Below are positions 1 through 6,136 of a stretch of DNA of 46,755 nucleotides, one piece after another (position 1 is the stretch's first letter; each line of letters begins with the position of its first letter). A program made the position numbers and the translations under genes. Under the pieces are notes generated by a model. The model saw only the letters and a program-made list of their open reading frames with translations, did no database searches and was not told where the DNA came from. This DNA comes from Saprospiraceae bacterium (lineage in GTDB: Bacteria > Bacteroidota > Bacteroidia > Chitinophagales > Saprospiraceae), in contig JALSGS010000044.1 in NCBI GenBank assembly GCA_026982695.1, positions 1 to 46,755 on the forward strand, written 5' to 3'.

Positions 1-140
1 TTCATGCGACATGCAACCTCCGTTTAACGTGTAAGTTAGGCGTTTATGTAAAATATCGATTTGTGGGCGTGGGAAGCATTTATACACCCCAGGGGGTGTT
101 TATCAAATTGGGGGAACCCCCCCCCCCTTATGCTACGCCG
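1..140. repeat. Direct terminal repeat, left copy (circle junction)
   Basis: Bases 1-140 match 46617-46755 except that the C run near 117-127 has 11 C here and 10 in the right copy. The repeat starts inside the small terminase gene (its first four codons lie on the minus strand at 1-12) and runs into that gene's leader. Its position mid-operon indicates a circular or circularly permuted molecule closed by assembly overlap, though a genuine short terminal redundancy cannot be excluded. Confidence 0.9.
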
Positions 141-218
141 TAGGCTCGGCGCACATAGCTACTTAACCGCGTGCGCCTTGCCTTGTTTGCAGCTGGTGCA
201 GCCCTTGCCACACCAGCT
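84..218. other. Leader between the 358-aa gene and small terminase: three hairpin-prone segments
   Basis: Between the end of the minus-strand gene at 229 and the terminase start there are 216 non-coding bases. I see a short hairpin at 84-99 (ACACCC/GGGTGT), a G5-AA-C11 block near 111-127, a small palindrome around 132-142 (CTACG-C-CGTAG), and a stem of 8 pairs at 191-198/211-218 (AGCTGGTG/CACCAGCT). None is followed by a T run on the minus strand, so a minus-strand terminator is not shown; the last stem is followed by a T-rich stretch only in the plus direction. Possibly transcript-processing or attenuation elements ahead of the packaging genes. Confidence 0.4.
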
Positions 219-228
219 TGTTGTTTTA

Positions 229-1305
229 CTAGAACGTCATGTCTTCCAAGTCCACCTCTGCCGCGTTTTCGTCACGCTCTACAACGCCAGCATCTGCAGC
301 GGGTTCAGCCGCCAACCACGCCTCTTTGTCTTGCAGCGCCTGAGTTAACAGCTCGATCACCTTGCGTAGTGCCGCGCTGTGCTCTGCAATTCGCGGCTGT
401 GTTAATAGCAAGTTGGCTTTTTGATCAATAAGAGCTTGCTCTGCCTCATCTGCGGCAGTTACGTTGCCATCTTCGTCGCGCTCCCCGGTTGCTTCCGTAT
501 GCAAGGCTTTGAGCGACTGTTCGGTGGCTGCTTTGAGCTTGCTCATGATGCTGTAAAATGCATCCACGTTAGCATCCGGAAACAGATGTGGAAACTGCGA
601 ACCGTACTTGATAACAGTTGCGAGGGATAGCTTGTTTATTGTGCGAAGCCCCTTAGCGCGTGCAAGTGTTGATGCGTACGCGCCGATTATTGTAGCTGTA
701 GTTGTAGTCACTACCACTGCAACTAGTGGCGGGCTTAGCAGATCAGCCACGGCATGAATTGGCTCGCCGTTGCCTTTAGCGTGTTGCAGTAGGCTTGTCT
801 TGAGCTTTTGCTTAACGCGATTTACGACCGCCTCACTTGTCCATGCAACTGCCTGAGCGTGGTTGATGTTTGTTGAGTCGCTAGCAGCCAATGCCACAGC
901 CGTAGGCGTTACAGTGTAATCAAGCAGTATGCCGGATGTCACCTTTTTGCCTTTTACGTTTGATTTGACTTGCACAAGAAAGAACGCGTTGTTGCTGTCC
1001 GTGGCCGTGTCCACATCCGCGGCAACAAGGCTTAACTCGTTACGTGCGGCGGCAGTAACAACAACGGGCAAGACCTCACCCGCGTCTTGATATGTGTGCG
1101 TTGTGTACGACAGCGCTGCGGCGCGGTCAATGTATGCGGCTGGTGATGTTGGCAGAGAGACGCGGGGGACTTCAACGGCCTTTTTAGGCTCTGCTTCAAC
1201 TGCTTCAACTGCTTCAACTGCTTCAACTGCTTCAACTGGTGATGCTGGTGATGCTGGTGATGCTTTTTTAGCTGCGGCTTTAGATGTTGCTTTAGATGCT
1301 GGCAT
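229..1305 (-). CDS. Hypothetical protein, 358 aa, first gene of the leftward unit
   Basis: I do not recognise this protein. It starts at ATG 1305 with a good AGGAGT Shine-Dalgarno and ends at TAG 229. The first 50 residues are low complexity (Lys/Ala, then SPA three times and VEA five times, encoded by 9-base tandem repeats). Residues 50-350 look globular, with a Val/Thr-rich segment around 190-212 and a charged helical C-terminus rich in Glu and Asp. It lies between the control region and the packaging genes and is preceded by a candidate sigma70 promoter about 45 bases upstream, so it would be the first product of the leftward transcript. Structural, regulatory and DNA-binding roles (Lys/Ala-rich start) are all possible; no motif decides. 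Confidence 0.85.
   Translation of the reverse strand: MPASKATSKAAAKKASPASPASPVEAVEAVEAVEAVEAEPKKAVEVPRVSLPTSPAAYIDRAAALSYTTHTYQDAGEVLPVVVTAAARNELSLVAADVDTATDSNNAFFLVQVKSNVKGKKVTSGILLDYTVTPTAVALAASDSTNINHAQAVAWTSEAVVNRVKQKLKTSLLQHAKGNGEPIHAVADLLSPPLVAVVVTTTTATIIGAYASTLARAKGLRTINKLSLATVIKYGSQFPHLFPDANVDAFYSIMSKLKAATEQSLKALHTEATGERDEDGNVTAADEAEQALIDQKANLLLTQPRIAEHSAALRKVIELLTQALQDKEAWLAAEPAADAGVVERDENAAEVDLEDMTF
1192..1263 (-). repeat. 9-base tandem repeats in the 358-aa gene
   Basis: Five perfect copies of TGCTTCAAC (1192-1236) are followed by three perfect copies of TGGTGATGC (1237-1263). On the coding strand they encode (VEA)5 and (SPA)3. Unit length is a multiple of three, so copy-number change would lengthen or shorten the N-terminal linker without shifting the frame. 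Confidence 0.95.
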
Positions 1306-1349
1306 GTGTGTAACTCCTGTTTATTTGCATTGATATGGATTGAGCCTTA

Positions 1350-1377
1350 ATAATAACACATTGCAGCCCGTTTGCAA
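1350..1377 (-). promoter_or_regulatory. Candidate sigma70 promoter for the leftward unit
   Basis: On the minus strand: TTGCAA (-35, 1377-1372), a 16-base spacer, then TATTAT (-10, 1355-1350; 5 of 6 matches to consensus) preceded by TGT, an extended -10 element. The predicted start lies about 38 bases before the ATG at 1305. The rightward candidate promoter at 2152-2179 has the same design (TTGCA-16-TGT-10). Prediction from sequence only. Confidence 0.55.
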
Positions 1378-1440
1378 CTTTATTTATCCCGCTGTGCTTG
1401 AGTCAGACCGGTTAGCCCCATTTTGCCCCCCTCAAAACAG

Positions 1441-1470
1441 TATATATATATAGAAGCGGGCGCGCGCGCG
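1441..1470. repeat. (TA)6 tract followed by alternating CG tract
   Basis: Six TA dinucleotides at 1441-1452 are followed after seven bases by an alternating GC tract at 1460-1470. The first is an easily melted stretch, the second a sequence type able to adopt left-handed DNA. They lie about 70 bases outside the left end of the dyad element and upstream of the leftward promoter. Confidence 0.9.
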
Positions 1471-1538
1471 AATAACACAGATCGAGAAAAACAGCAAGCA
1501 AAAACAAATAAAAATTGTATGCGTACGTTGTGGGGGGT

Positions 1539-2094
1539 CTCATTTTAATCACACTTTTTCACCTGCACCCAAAAACGGCAAATTGTAACTTATTGATTTA
1601 CATGAGATTTCTCATTTTAATCACACTTTTTTAATCACACAAAACGTGTGATTAAAACGCGCTTGTAAGTCTTTGATCCGTAAGGGTTTTTATGATCACA
1701 CAAAAAGGGCAAAAATAATTAAGGATTAGGATTCACACGCGCAACGTACACGCGTGAACACAACGTACAGTACGCGCCGCGTCTCTAGCTCTCCCAGCTA
1801 AAAGCCTACATGTAAGATACCTTTAATATTTTGTCTCGATAGCCTACAAATAGATACTAGCGTTGTCTTTGTTTTGTGTGTCTGTATCTTGTGTGTACGA
1901 AACCTAATCCTTAAATTATTTTAGTGATTTCGTGTGATCAGAAAACTTGTTTAAAATCATAGGGTTAGGAGGGCGTTTTAATCACACAAAACGTGTGATT
2001 AAAAAAGTGTGATTAAAATGAGAAAACGCTTTGAAATCAAGGGGTTATGATTTGTCTGTTTTGGGTGCAGGTGAAAAAGTGTGATTAAAATGAG
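1539..2094. promoter_or_regulatory. 556-bp dyad element with 11-mer iterons; putative origin and/or operator region
   Basis: Left arm 1539-1730 and right arm 1903-2094 are imperfect reverse complements in constant register about the centre 1816/1817, with no gaps. TTTAATCACAC occurs at 1544-1554, 1616-1626, 1630-1640 and 1977-1987; its complement GTGTGATTAAA at 1646-1656, 1993-2003, 2007-2017 and 2079-2089. Pairs 1629-1657 and 1976-2004 are palindromes with an AAAAC centre. Degenerate copies lie at 1691-1701 and 1932-1942. Outside the dyad, more copies occur at 2138-2148 and 2158-2168, and a one-mismatch copy at 2219-2229. The arms end with complementary AAGGATTAGG (1721-1730) and CCTAATCCTT (1903-1912). 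The 172-base centre shows only weak symmetry. Iteron-type replication origins and multi-operator regions both look like this; which applies is not decidable here. Confidence 0.85.
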
Positions 2095-2121
2095 AAAACG
2101 CTTTGAAATCAAGGGGTTATG
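2002..2121. repeat. 48-bp direct repeat, two copies 72 bp apart
   Basis: Bases 2002-2049 recur as 2074-2121 without mismatch. Each copy begins with A5, contains one GTGTGATTAAA and continues through AAACGCTTTGAAATCAAGG to a GGGGTTATG end. The left arm of the dyad has iterons with the same 72-bp spacing (1544 and 1616), so the duplication probably predates the arm inversion. Confidence 0.9.
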
Positions 2122-2151
2122 GTAGGTTTTTGGTCGAGTGTGATTAAAACG

Positions 2152-2179
2152 TTGCATTTTAATCACACTGTGTTACTAT
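2152..2179 (+). promoter_or_regulatory. Candidate early promoter with an iteron in its spacer
   Basis: TTGCAT (2152-2157), a 16-base spacer, then TACTAT (2174-2179) preceded by TGT (extended -10). The 11-mer TTTAATCACAC at 2158-2168 fills most of the spacer, and an inverted copy at 2138-2148 lies just upstream of the -35. A protein bound to the 11-mer would directly touch RNA polymerase at this promoter, so repression or activation is likely. Downstream genes are the early and replication block. Confidence 0.5.
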
Positions 2180-2228
2180 TTTGGGGTGGTTTTGGCTTTG
2201 TGAGGCGGGGTCAAACAATTTAATCACA

Positions 2229-2256
2229 GCATCACACCATATATATAGTGTGATGC
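2229..2256 (+). promoter_or_regulatory. Palindrome GCATCACAC-N10-GTGTGATGC before the first early gene
   Basis: Perfect 9-base arms (2229-2237 and 2248-2256) flank the spacer CATATATATA. The element lies four bases before the AGGAGG Shine-Dalgarno (2261-2266) of the gene starting at 2274 and within the predicted transcript leader. It could be a DNA operator related to the 11-mer (shared ATCACAC core) or an mRNA hairpin placed just outside the ribosome site. Confidence 0.7.
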
Positions 2257-2273
2257 GTCCAGGAGGCAAAACA

Positions 2274-2717
2274 ATGACCGATTTAAGCAAAAGCGCTAAT
2301 CAGGCTGAACATGCTAATCAGGCTGAACATGCTAAGCACGCTGAACATGCTAAGCACGCTGAACATGCGGAACGAGCTAATCAGGCTGAATACGCTGCAC
2401 AGGCTAAGCACGCGGAATACGCTAACTACGCGCATCGAGCAGAAAACGCAGAAAACGCGGAATACGCTAACTACGCGCATCGAGCAGAAAACGCGGAATA
2501 CGCTGACCATGCTAAGCACGCGGGACAATCAGACACATGTGCACGGTGTGAAGACGCGGACAGCAAGGGAGTAGCAGCACTAACAGATATATTGGTTGCT
2601 TTGCGCGTAGCTGTGGCAGTGGGTGAGGAAAACGAGGGCGGTTTGTTGTCTGAGGTTAACGCGCTGGTAGACGCGATTGTAACGCGCTTGGCTGCAAAAG
2701 CGGGAGAACAAAAATGA
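2274..2717 (+). CDS. Ala-x-x tripeptide-repeat protein with CxxC motif, 147 aa
   Basis: No known family is recognised. The start at ATG 2274 follows a near-perfect AGGAGG with a 7-base spacer. After MTDLSK, residues 8 to about 85 have Ala at almost every third position, the other two being mostly Glu/Asn/Lys/His/Gln/Tyr. A CARC pair of cysteines follows (DTCARCEDADSKGV), then a hydrophobic helical C-terminus of about 45 residues. The DNA is itself repetitive: 18-base units at the 5' end and a 36-base block duplicated at 2412-2447 and 2457-2492. It is the first gene behind the candidate early promoter, so probably expressed first on infection. The following gene is a paralog and overlaps it by four bases (ATGA). 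Strict three-residue periodicity suggests a fibrous or solenoid fold; function unknown. Confidence 0.85.
   Translation: MTDLSKSANQAEHANQAEHAKHAEHAKHAEHAERANQAEYAAQAKHAEYANYAHRAENAENAEYANYAHRAENAEYADHAKHAGQSDTCARCEDADSKGVAALTDILVALRVAVAVGEENEGGLLSEVNALVDAIVTRLAAKAGEQK
2412..2492 (+). repeat. 36-bp duplicated block inside the Ala-x-x gene
   Basis: Bases 2412-2447 recur as 2457-2492, separated by one extra 9-base unit. The upstream part of the gene carries near-identical 18-base units from about 2295. All units are multiples of nine bases and keep the frame. Confidence 0.9.
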
Positions 2718-2911
2718 AAGATTTAAGCAAGCGCATTGAACAAGCTGAACAGGCTAAGCACGCTAAGCATGCGGAACAGGCGGAACAGGCTGATCACGCA
2801 ACATTCGCGGAACAAGCGGAACGAGCTAGATTTGCAGCAAAAGCGGATCAAGCACGAAAAGCGAAACACGCTGGCAATGCGAAGTATGCAAAAAAAAGCG
2901 GCAGAAGCTGA
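2714..2911 (+). CDS. Ala-x-x repeat protein, paralog of the preceding gene; 5' part before a frame break
   Basis: The protein begins MKDLSK (compare MTDLSK in the preceding gene) and continues with Ala at every third position up to KAKHAGNAKYAKK, then leaves the pattern and stops after 65 residues. The break coincides with a run of eight A (2890-2897). One base removed from this run lets the Ala-x-x pattern continue smoothly in the next frame to 3110, ending with a DTCATC cysteine pair like that of the upstream paralog. The full product would be about 131 residues. Either the run is mis-counted in the sequence, or RNA polymerase or ribosome slippage makes both a 65-residue and a full-length product, or the gene is a recent frameshift mutant. 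The start overlaps the upstream stop (ATGA). Confidence 0.75.
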   Translation: MKDLSKRIEQAEQAKHAKHAEQAEQADHATFAEQAERARFAAKADQARKAKHAGNAKYAKKSGRS

Positions 2912-3110
2912 CTTCGCGCAACACGCCGACGAAGCAAACTACACACAAAAGGCAGAATACGCAAAACGCGCTAAGTACGCTGAACACGCTGACACATGTG
3001 CGACTTGCACACAGGAGGCACACAGCAAGCGCGTACAGGCGAAAGAAGCACGGACACAGGCACGGGTAAACAACTGGGCGACAGACACGAACAACGAAGA
3101 GGGCAAATAA
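2886..3110 (+). CDS. 3' part of the second Ala-x-x paralog, in the +1 frame
   Basis: Read in the frame reached by skipping one A of the 2890-2897 run, the sequence continues as AAEADFAQHADEANY and keeps Ala at third positions, then gives ADTCATCTQEAHSKRV, matching the DTCARC...SKGV of the upstream paralog in position and spacing, and ends in a charged tail at TAA 3110. ATGs at 2877 and 2886 exist in this frame but have no Shine-Dalgarno, so independent translation is unlikely. The next gene begins one base after this stop, which supports that translation normally reaches 3110. Confidence 0.6.
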   Translation: MQKKAAEADFAQHADEANYTQKAEYAKRAKYAEHADTCATCTQEAHSKRVQAKEARTQARVNNWATDTNNEEGK

Positions 3111-3111
3111 G

Positions 3112-4092
3112 ATGAATAAGCAAGACAATGAGCAAGAGCACAACGAACAAACCAACACCACACACGCACAGATACACGCTTTATTCACAGCGCCCGTTTG
3201 TGTTGATTACGACCTGACACTAAACGACAACACGGTTCGGCACATACCGTTAATTCCACGCACGCTTCGGGATGTGTTAACGCCACCACCCAAGCGCAAA
3301 GCTTTGGATCACAGCATAGACATGCATATGTATGCACAACCCCACGTTTATGTTACAGACCTACCGTGGTCAACGTTACAAGTTAAACATTTGGGCTGCT
3401 TTGTGCTGCAAGATGTAAGCGACACTGTAAGCGACACTGTAAGCGACACACAGCGCATGTTAACGCAAGTAAGGGCAAGCGTGTTATTTTGGTTTGGTTT
3501 TGGGTGTTCTAATGTGAGCTCAAGCTTAAACGAGCGCGGTGTTTACAATTTTAGCCAAGCCGCGATTGAAGGTACCGCAAGGGCGAAAGCGGCTGTACTT
3601 GCGCTACAAAAAAACGCAAAAACAAACAAGCGCGATACAGAGGTGCTAAACGCACTTGACGCGCTAAGTGATGCGCTTATGCAAGATAAAACAGCACGGC
3701 TTAACAGCGGATATACGTTTTTTATTAATCGTGTAGATGCGGTAAAAACACCCATGAGGTGTGATGTGCTCAACAACATCAATACGGCTATATTGAGTAT
3801 CAACGTATTGCAAGAGCAAGCGGAGCAAGCGCTCATGCTGGAACGCGCACTAGCACAAGATAAAAAGCGACAAGAAAAACGCGCAGCTCAAGCGGCAAAA
3901 CAAGAAAGAGTTGTTTTACGCGGTCTAGGTGAGATAACTACGCACATCAAAACGACACAATCACGCAAGCAAGAGACAGCGCAGGCACTGGCCAAGGCGC
4001 AAAGGCGTTTAGACAAAAAAAAGGCGGAAACAGAGGAAACACAGAGACTTGTTGATTTGATGGGTGAGGCGTTGCGAGCTATGGATGAGTAG
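3112..4092 (+). CDS. Hypothetical coiled-coil protein, 326 aa
   Basis: Not recognised. ATG 3112 follows the previous stop by one base (TAAGATG). A polar N-terminus of about 25 residues is followed by a mixed region to about residue 150 that includes VSDT three times in a row (12-base tandem DNA repeats at 3415-3450) and a Phe/Trp-rich patch (LFWFGFG). The last 120 residues are highly charged and probably coiled coil (AEQALMLERALAQDKKRQEKRAAQAAKQ). It is the last gene before the terminator at 4145-4170, so the first early block consists of only three genes, all unknown; such first-expressed genes are often host-takeover proteins, but that is only context. Confidence 0.85.
   Translation: MNKQDNEQEHNEQTNTTHAQIHALFTAPVCVDYDLTLNDNTVRHIPLIPRTLRDVLTPPPKRKALDHSIDMHMYAQPHVYVTDLPWSTLQVKHLGCFVLQDVSDTVSDTVSDTQRMLTQVRASVLFWFGFGCSNVSSSLNERGVYNFSQAAIEGTARAKAAVLALQKNAKTNKRDTEVLNALDALSDALMQDKTARLNSGYTFFINRVDAVKTPMRCDVLNNINTAILSINVLQEQAEQALMLERALAQDKKRQEKRAAQAAKQERVVLRGLGEITTHIKTTQSRKQETAQALAKAQRRLDKKKAETEETQRLVDLMGEALRAMDE
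3415..3450 (+). repeat. 12-base tandem repeat, three copies
   Basis: GTAAGCGACACT occurs at 3415-3426 and 3427-3438, and with one change at 3439-3450, coding for VSDT three times. In-frame length change would be tolerated. Confidence 0.9.
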
Positions 4093-4144
4093 CAGGCAAT
4101 AAGCAGCGCGTAACGAGCAACACGCAACACAAGCAAGAAGCAAT

Positions 4145-4170
4145 AAAAGCCTTGATTGTTCAGGGCTTTT
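4145..4170 (+). terminator. Rho-independent-type terminator after the first early block
   Basis: AAAAGCC (4145-4151) pairs with GGCTTTT (4164-4170), with a T-G pair and TGA/TCA extending the stem to a TTGT loop. The 3' arm ends in TTTT followed by ACTATTTC. It lies between the 326-aa gene and the helicase, so it should reduce read-through into the replication genes unless antiterminated. Confidence 0.7.
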
Positions 4171-4203
4171 ACTATTTCAGGCGGTGCAAACAGGAGAAAG
4201 GGC

Positions 4204-6054
4204 ATGAACATAAACGAGCTGGTAGCGCAAGCAAAACAAACAGACACAAACAAGCAGGTAGCGCGTGCGCCGCAGGCAAGCGAGTTAAACGAGGTTGGCG
4301 CGAACGAAGCGCCGCAGGCAAGCGAACCCACAAGCCCTTACTTGCTCAACTTGCCACACACACCAGACCCCGACCAAGCCGCAGCGATTTTAAAAATCAT
4401 GGCGTTGGTGGAAAAGGCGGAACGTAACGACGACCTAACACAACCTTATGCAGCTGCTACCGCTCAGGCCGCACGCACGGACGAATGCATCAAATACGCG
4501 CCGGTTAACAAGCCAACGCTACACGGCACGACACACGGTTACATACGCGCACACAATGAAGCGGTAACGTATGCAGTGCAGGGGGCTGCGGGTACAGGCA
4601 AAACAACGATACTTGCCGCTGCTTTGATTAACATAGGGCGTTATTTTCCCAACCTCTCTGTGGCTGTTATTGCTCCAACGGGCAAGGCGGCTATAAACGC
4701 CAAGCGCGTTTTGGTTGGGGCGCTGAAAGATATTGGAGCACCGCCCGAGGCGCTTAATGTGTCCTTTGAAACAGCACACGCCTATCTTCGCTATGTGCGT
4801 AAAGACAAGGACGGAAGGACGCTAAAAGTGTTCGTTCCCAAATATAACAGCATGAATAAACGCCCTACCCGCGTTGTCTTTATTGATGAAATGTCAATGC
4901 AAGGCATGGAGATAGCCCATAATTTAATAAAAGCGCACAACTCCAACACAATCTTTATCTCTTTCGGTGATCTTTGGCAAGTGCAGCCTGTAGCTGATCT
5001 TTCAGCCGCAGCGTATAACATGTACATACGCGGATCGGAGTGGCGTTCTGTGTTAACAAAGGTTCACAGGTACGATGGCTGGGTGCTGAAACAGGCTCAT
5101 CGGGTTATCCAAGGCAAGATACCGCTAGCTGAGCCTGTTAATCCCAATGAGGCCAAGTTTGTTTTACGCAAGCTGAAAAAGAACACAGGTCAAGCCAGTA
5201 GTGCGTTTATCGCGTACATTAAAAAGTTGCATAAAGCGGGGATGTACGACCCAGCGCTGGATGTGATAATAACACCCATGAACAAAGGCTACTTGGGGCA
5301 AACGTACCTTAATCAAGAGCTTTCCGCGTGTCTTAATCCGCAAGCGCATGAGCTGCACGCTGTAGTTGATTGCAGCTATGGGCGAAAGTTAGCTTTTGCA
5401 CTCGGTGATCAGGTGCAATTTGGGGTTAACGCGCCAAAGGATGGATATGTTAATGGCACAGAGGGTGTTATTAAGGGCATAGCTGTTAATTGGGGGTATG
5501 AAGTTGCTTCTAAGGCTTCGCGGCCTGTTTTGCTTGGTTCGCTCCCAAGGGAGCAAGAGGAAAAGGCACGGGAAGAGCGGGAGGCCAATGGCGCGGATGT
5601 AGATGCAACAGCTAGCGAGGATGCTGCATGGGAGTTTGAGGCCGAAACGCACCAAGCCCCAGCCAATCAAGCGCAAGCGTCGCATGTGCTCATGATTGAA
5701 TACACATGCGAATACACAGGAAAAAACAAGGCAGTAAAACTAAAAACCGCAGCCGATATTGGTAAGCTAAACCTAAGCTATGCTAGAACAATATATAAAG
5801 CGCAGGGGTCTGGATTCCGCAACGTGTTTGTTTTGATCCACCACTCATTACGCAAAGGGTGTAATCGCGAATATGTGTATACCGCGCTTACACGCACACA
5901 ACAACGCTGCATTGTTTGGCATTGCAGTGATGAAATGCTACAAGACGCAGTTAATAAACAAGCCCTTAAAGGGTCTACAATAGAGGCCAAGCTGATCACA
6001 GCTACAGGCACCGGCGCTGGTAACTTTGCACGCGCTTTAAAAGGGGATTCATAA
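4204..6054 (+). CDS. SF1 DNA helicase, RecD/Dda-like, 616 aa
   Basis: An ATP-dependent DNA helicase, probably unwinding duplex DNA at the fork or during recombination. Walker A GAAGTGKT lies at residues 127-134, a second conserved APTGKAA block (motif Ia) follows, Walker B is VVFIDEMS with D228/E229, then SFGDLWQVQPV (motif III). The C-terminal part has KAQGSGFRNVFV and YTALTRTQQRCIV, the UvrD_C_2-type signature of RecD2/Dda/Pif1-like helicases. A Glu/Ala-rich insertion of about 60 residues lies in the C-terminal half. I chose ATG 4204 because AGGAGAAAGG precedes it; an upstream ATG at 4156 sits inside the terminator. Residues 15-40 carry two APQAS segments encoded by the dispersed GC-rich 11-mer, so the N-terminus looks like an expandable linker. 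It heads the second early block. Confidence 0.93.
   Translation: MNINELVAQAKQTDTNKQVARAPQASELNEVGANEAPQASEPTSPYLLNLPHTPDPDQAAAILKIMALVEKAERNDDLTQPYAAATAQAARTDECIKYAPVNKPTLHGTTHGYIRAHNEAVTYAVQGAAGTGKTTILAAALINIGRYFPNLSVAVIAPTGKAAINAKRVLVGALKDIGAPPEALNVSFETAHAYLRYVRKDKDGRTLKVFVPKYNSMNKRPTRVVFIDEMSMQGMEIAHNLIKAHNSNTIFISFGDLWQVQPVADLSAAAYNMYIRGSEWRSVLTKVHRYDGWVLKQAHRVIQGKIPLAEPVNPNEAKFVLRKLKKNTGQASSAFIAYIKKLHKAGMYDPALDVIITPMNKGYLGQTYLNQELSACLNPQAHELHAVVDCSYGRKLAFALGDQVQFGVNAPKDGYVNGTEGVIKGIAVNWGYEVASKASRPVLLGSLPREQEEKAREEREANGADVDATASEDAAWEFEAETHQAPANQAQASHVLMIEYTCEYTGKNKAVKLKTAADIGKLNLSYARTIYKAQGSGFRNVFVLIHHSLRKGCNREYVYTALTRTQQRCIVWHCSDEMLQDAVNKQALKGSTIEAKLITATGTGAGNFARALKGDS
4267..4319 (+). repeat. 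Dispersed GCGCCGCAGGC element, two copies in the helicase N-terminus
   Basis: GCGCCGCAGGC at 4267-4277 and 4309-4319, each continuing with AAGCGA and coding for APQASE. Other exact copies lie at 6146, 6160, 8259, 8273, 13802 and 15119 on the plus strand, and at 30985, 42279, 44182, 44196 and 45887 on the minus strand, always in the direction of transcription. Confidence 0.85.
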
Positions 6055-6055
6055 C

Positions 6056-6136
6056 ATGTTAACTTATTTTCATCTGTGTTTAGCTTTGATCGTCTGGCCT
6101 TGTTTTGCTCTGTTCGCTGTATGGGGTGCGTTATGA
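6056..6136 (+). CDS. 26-residue hydrophobic peptide, probable single-pass membrane protein
   Basis: ATG 6056 follows the helicase stop by one base and has an AAGGGG Shine-Dalgarno with a 9-base spacer. The peptide begins MLTYFHLCLALIVW and is almost entirely hydrophobic, enough for one membrane span. Its TGA overlaps the next ATG (ATGA at 6133-6136), so the downstream gene is likely to be translated by coupling. The next gene has no convincing Shine-Dalgarno of its own, which supports real translation of the peptide. Alternatively it is only a leader whose translation delivers ribosomes to the next start. Confidence 0.55.
   Translation: MLTYFHLCLALIVWPCFALFAVWGAL

Noticed and set aside
84-127. 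Strong terminator before the terminase genes
   Set aside because: The hairpins are short or have impossible loops and no T run follows in the direction of late transcription.
1539-2168. CRISPR-like array because of repeated 11-mers
   Set aside because: Repeats are short, occur in both orientations with irregular spacing and dyad symmetry, and no cas genes are present.
1544-2168. Classical DnaA-box cluster
   Set aside because: TTTAATCACAC deviates from TTATCCACA at two central positions in every copy; it is kept only as a hypothesis for an iteron-type element.
2283-2528. Minus-strand reading frame rich in Val/Phe/Met/Ser that looks like a membrane protein
   Set aside because: It is the antisense of the Ala-x-x repeats; the hydrophobic look follows from complementing GCN-rich codons, and there is no ribosome site.
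2826-3188. Cys/Val-rich minus-strand frames across 2826-3188
   Set aside because: Antisense of the second Ala-x-x gene and of the polar start of the 326-aa gene; no ribosome site and no conserved pattern.
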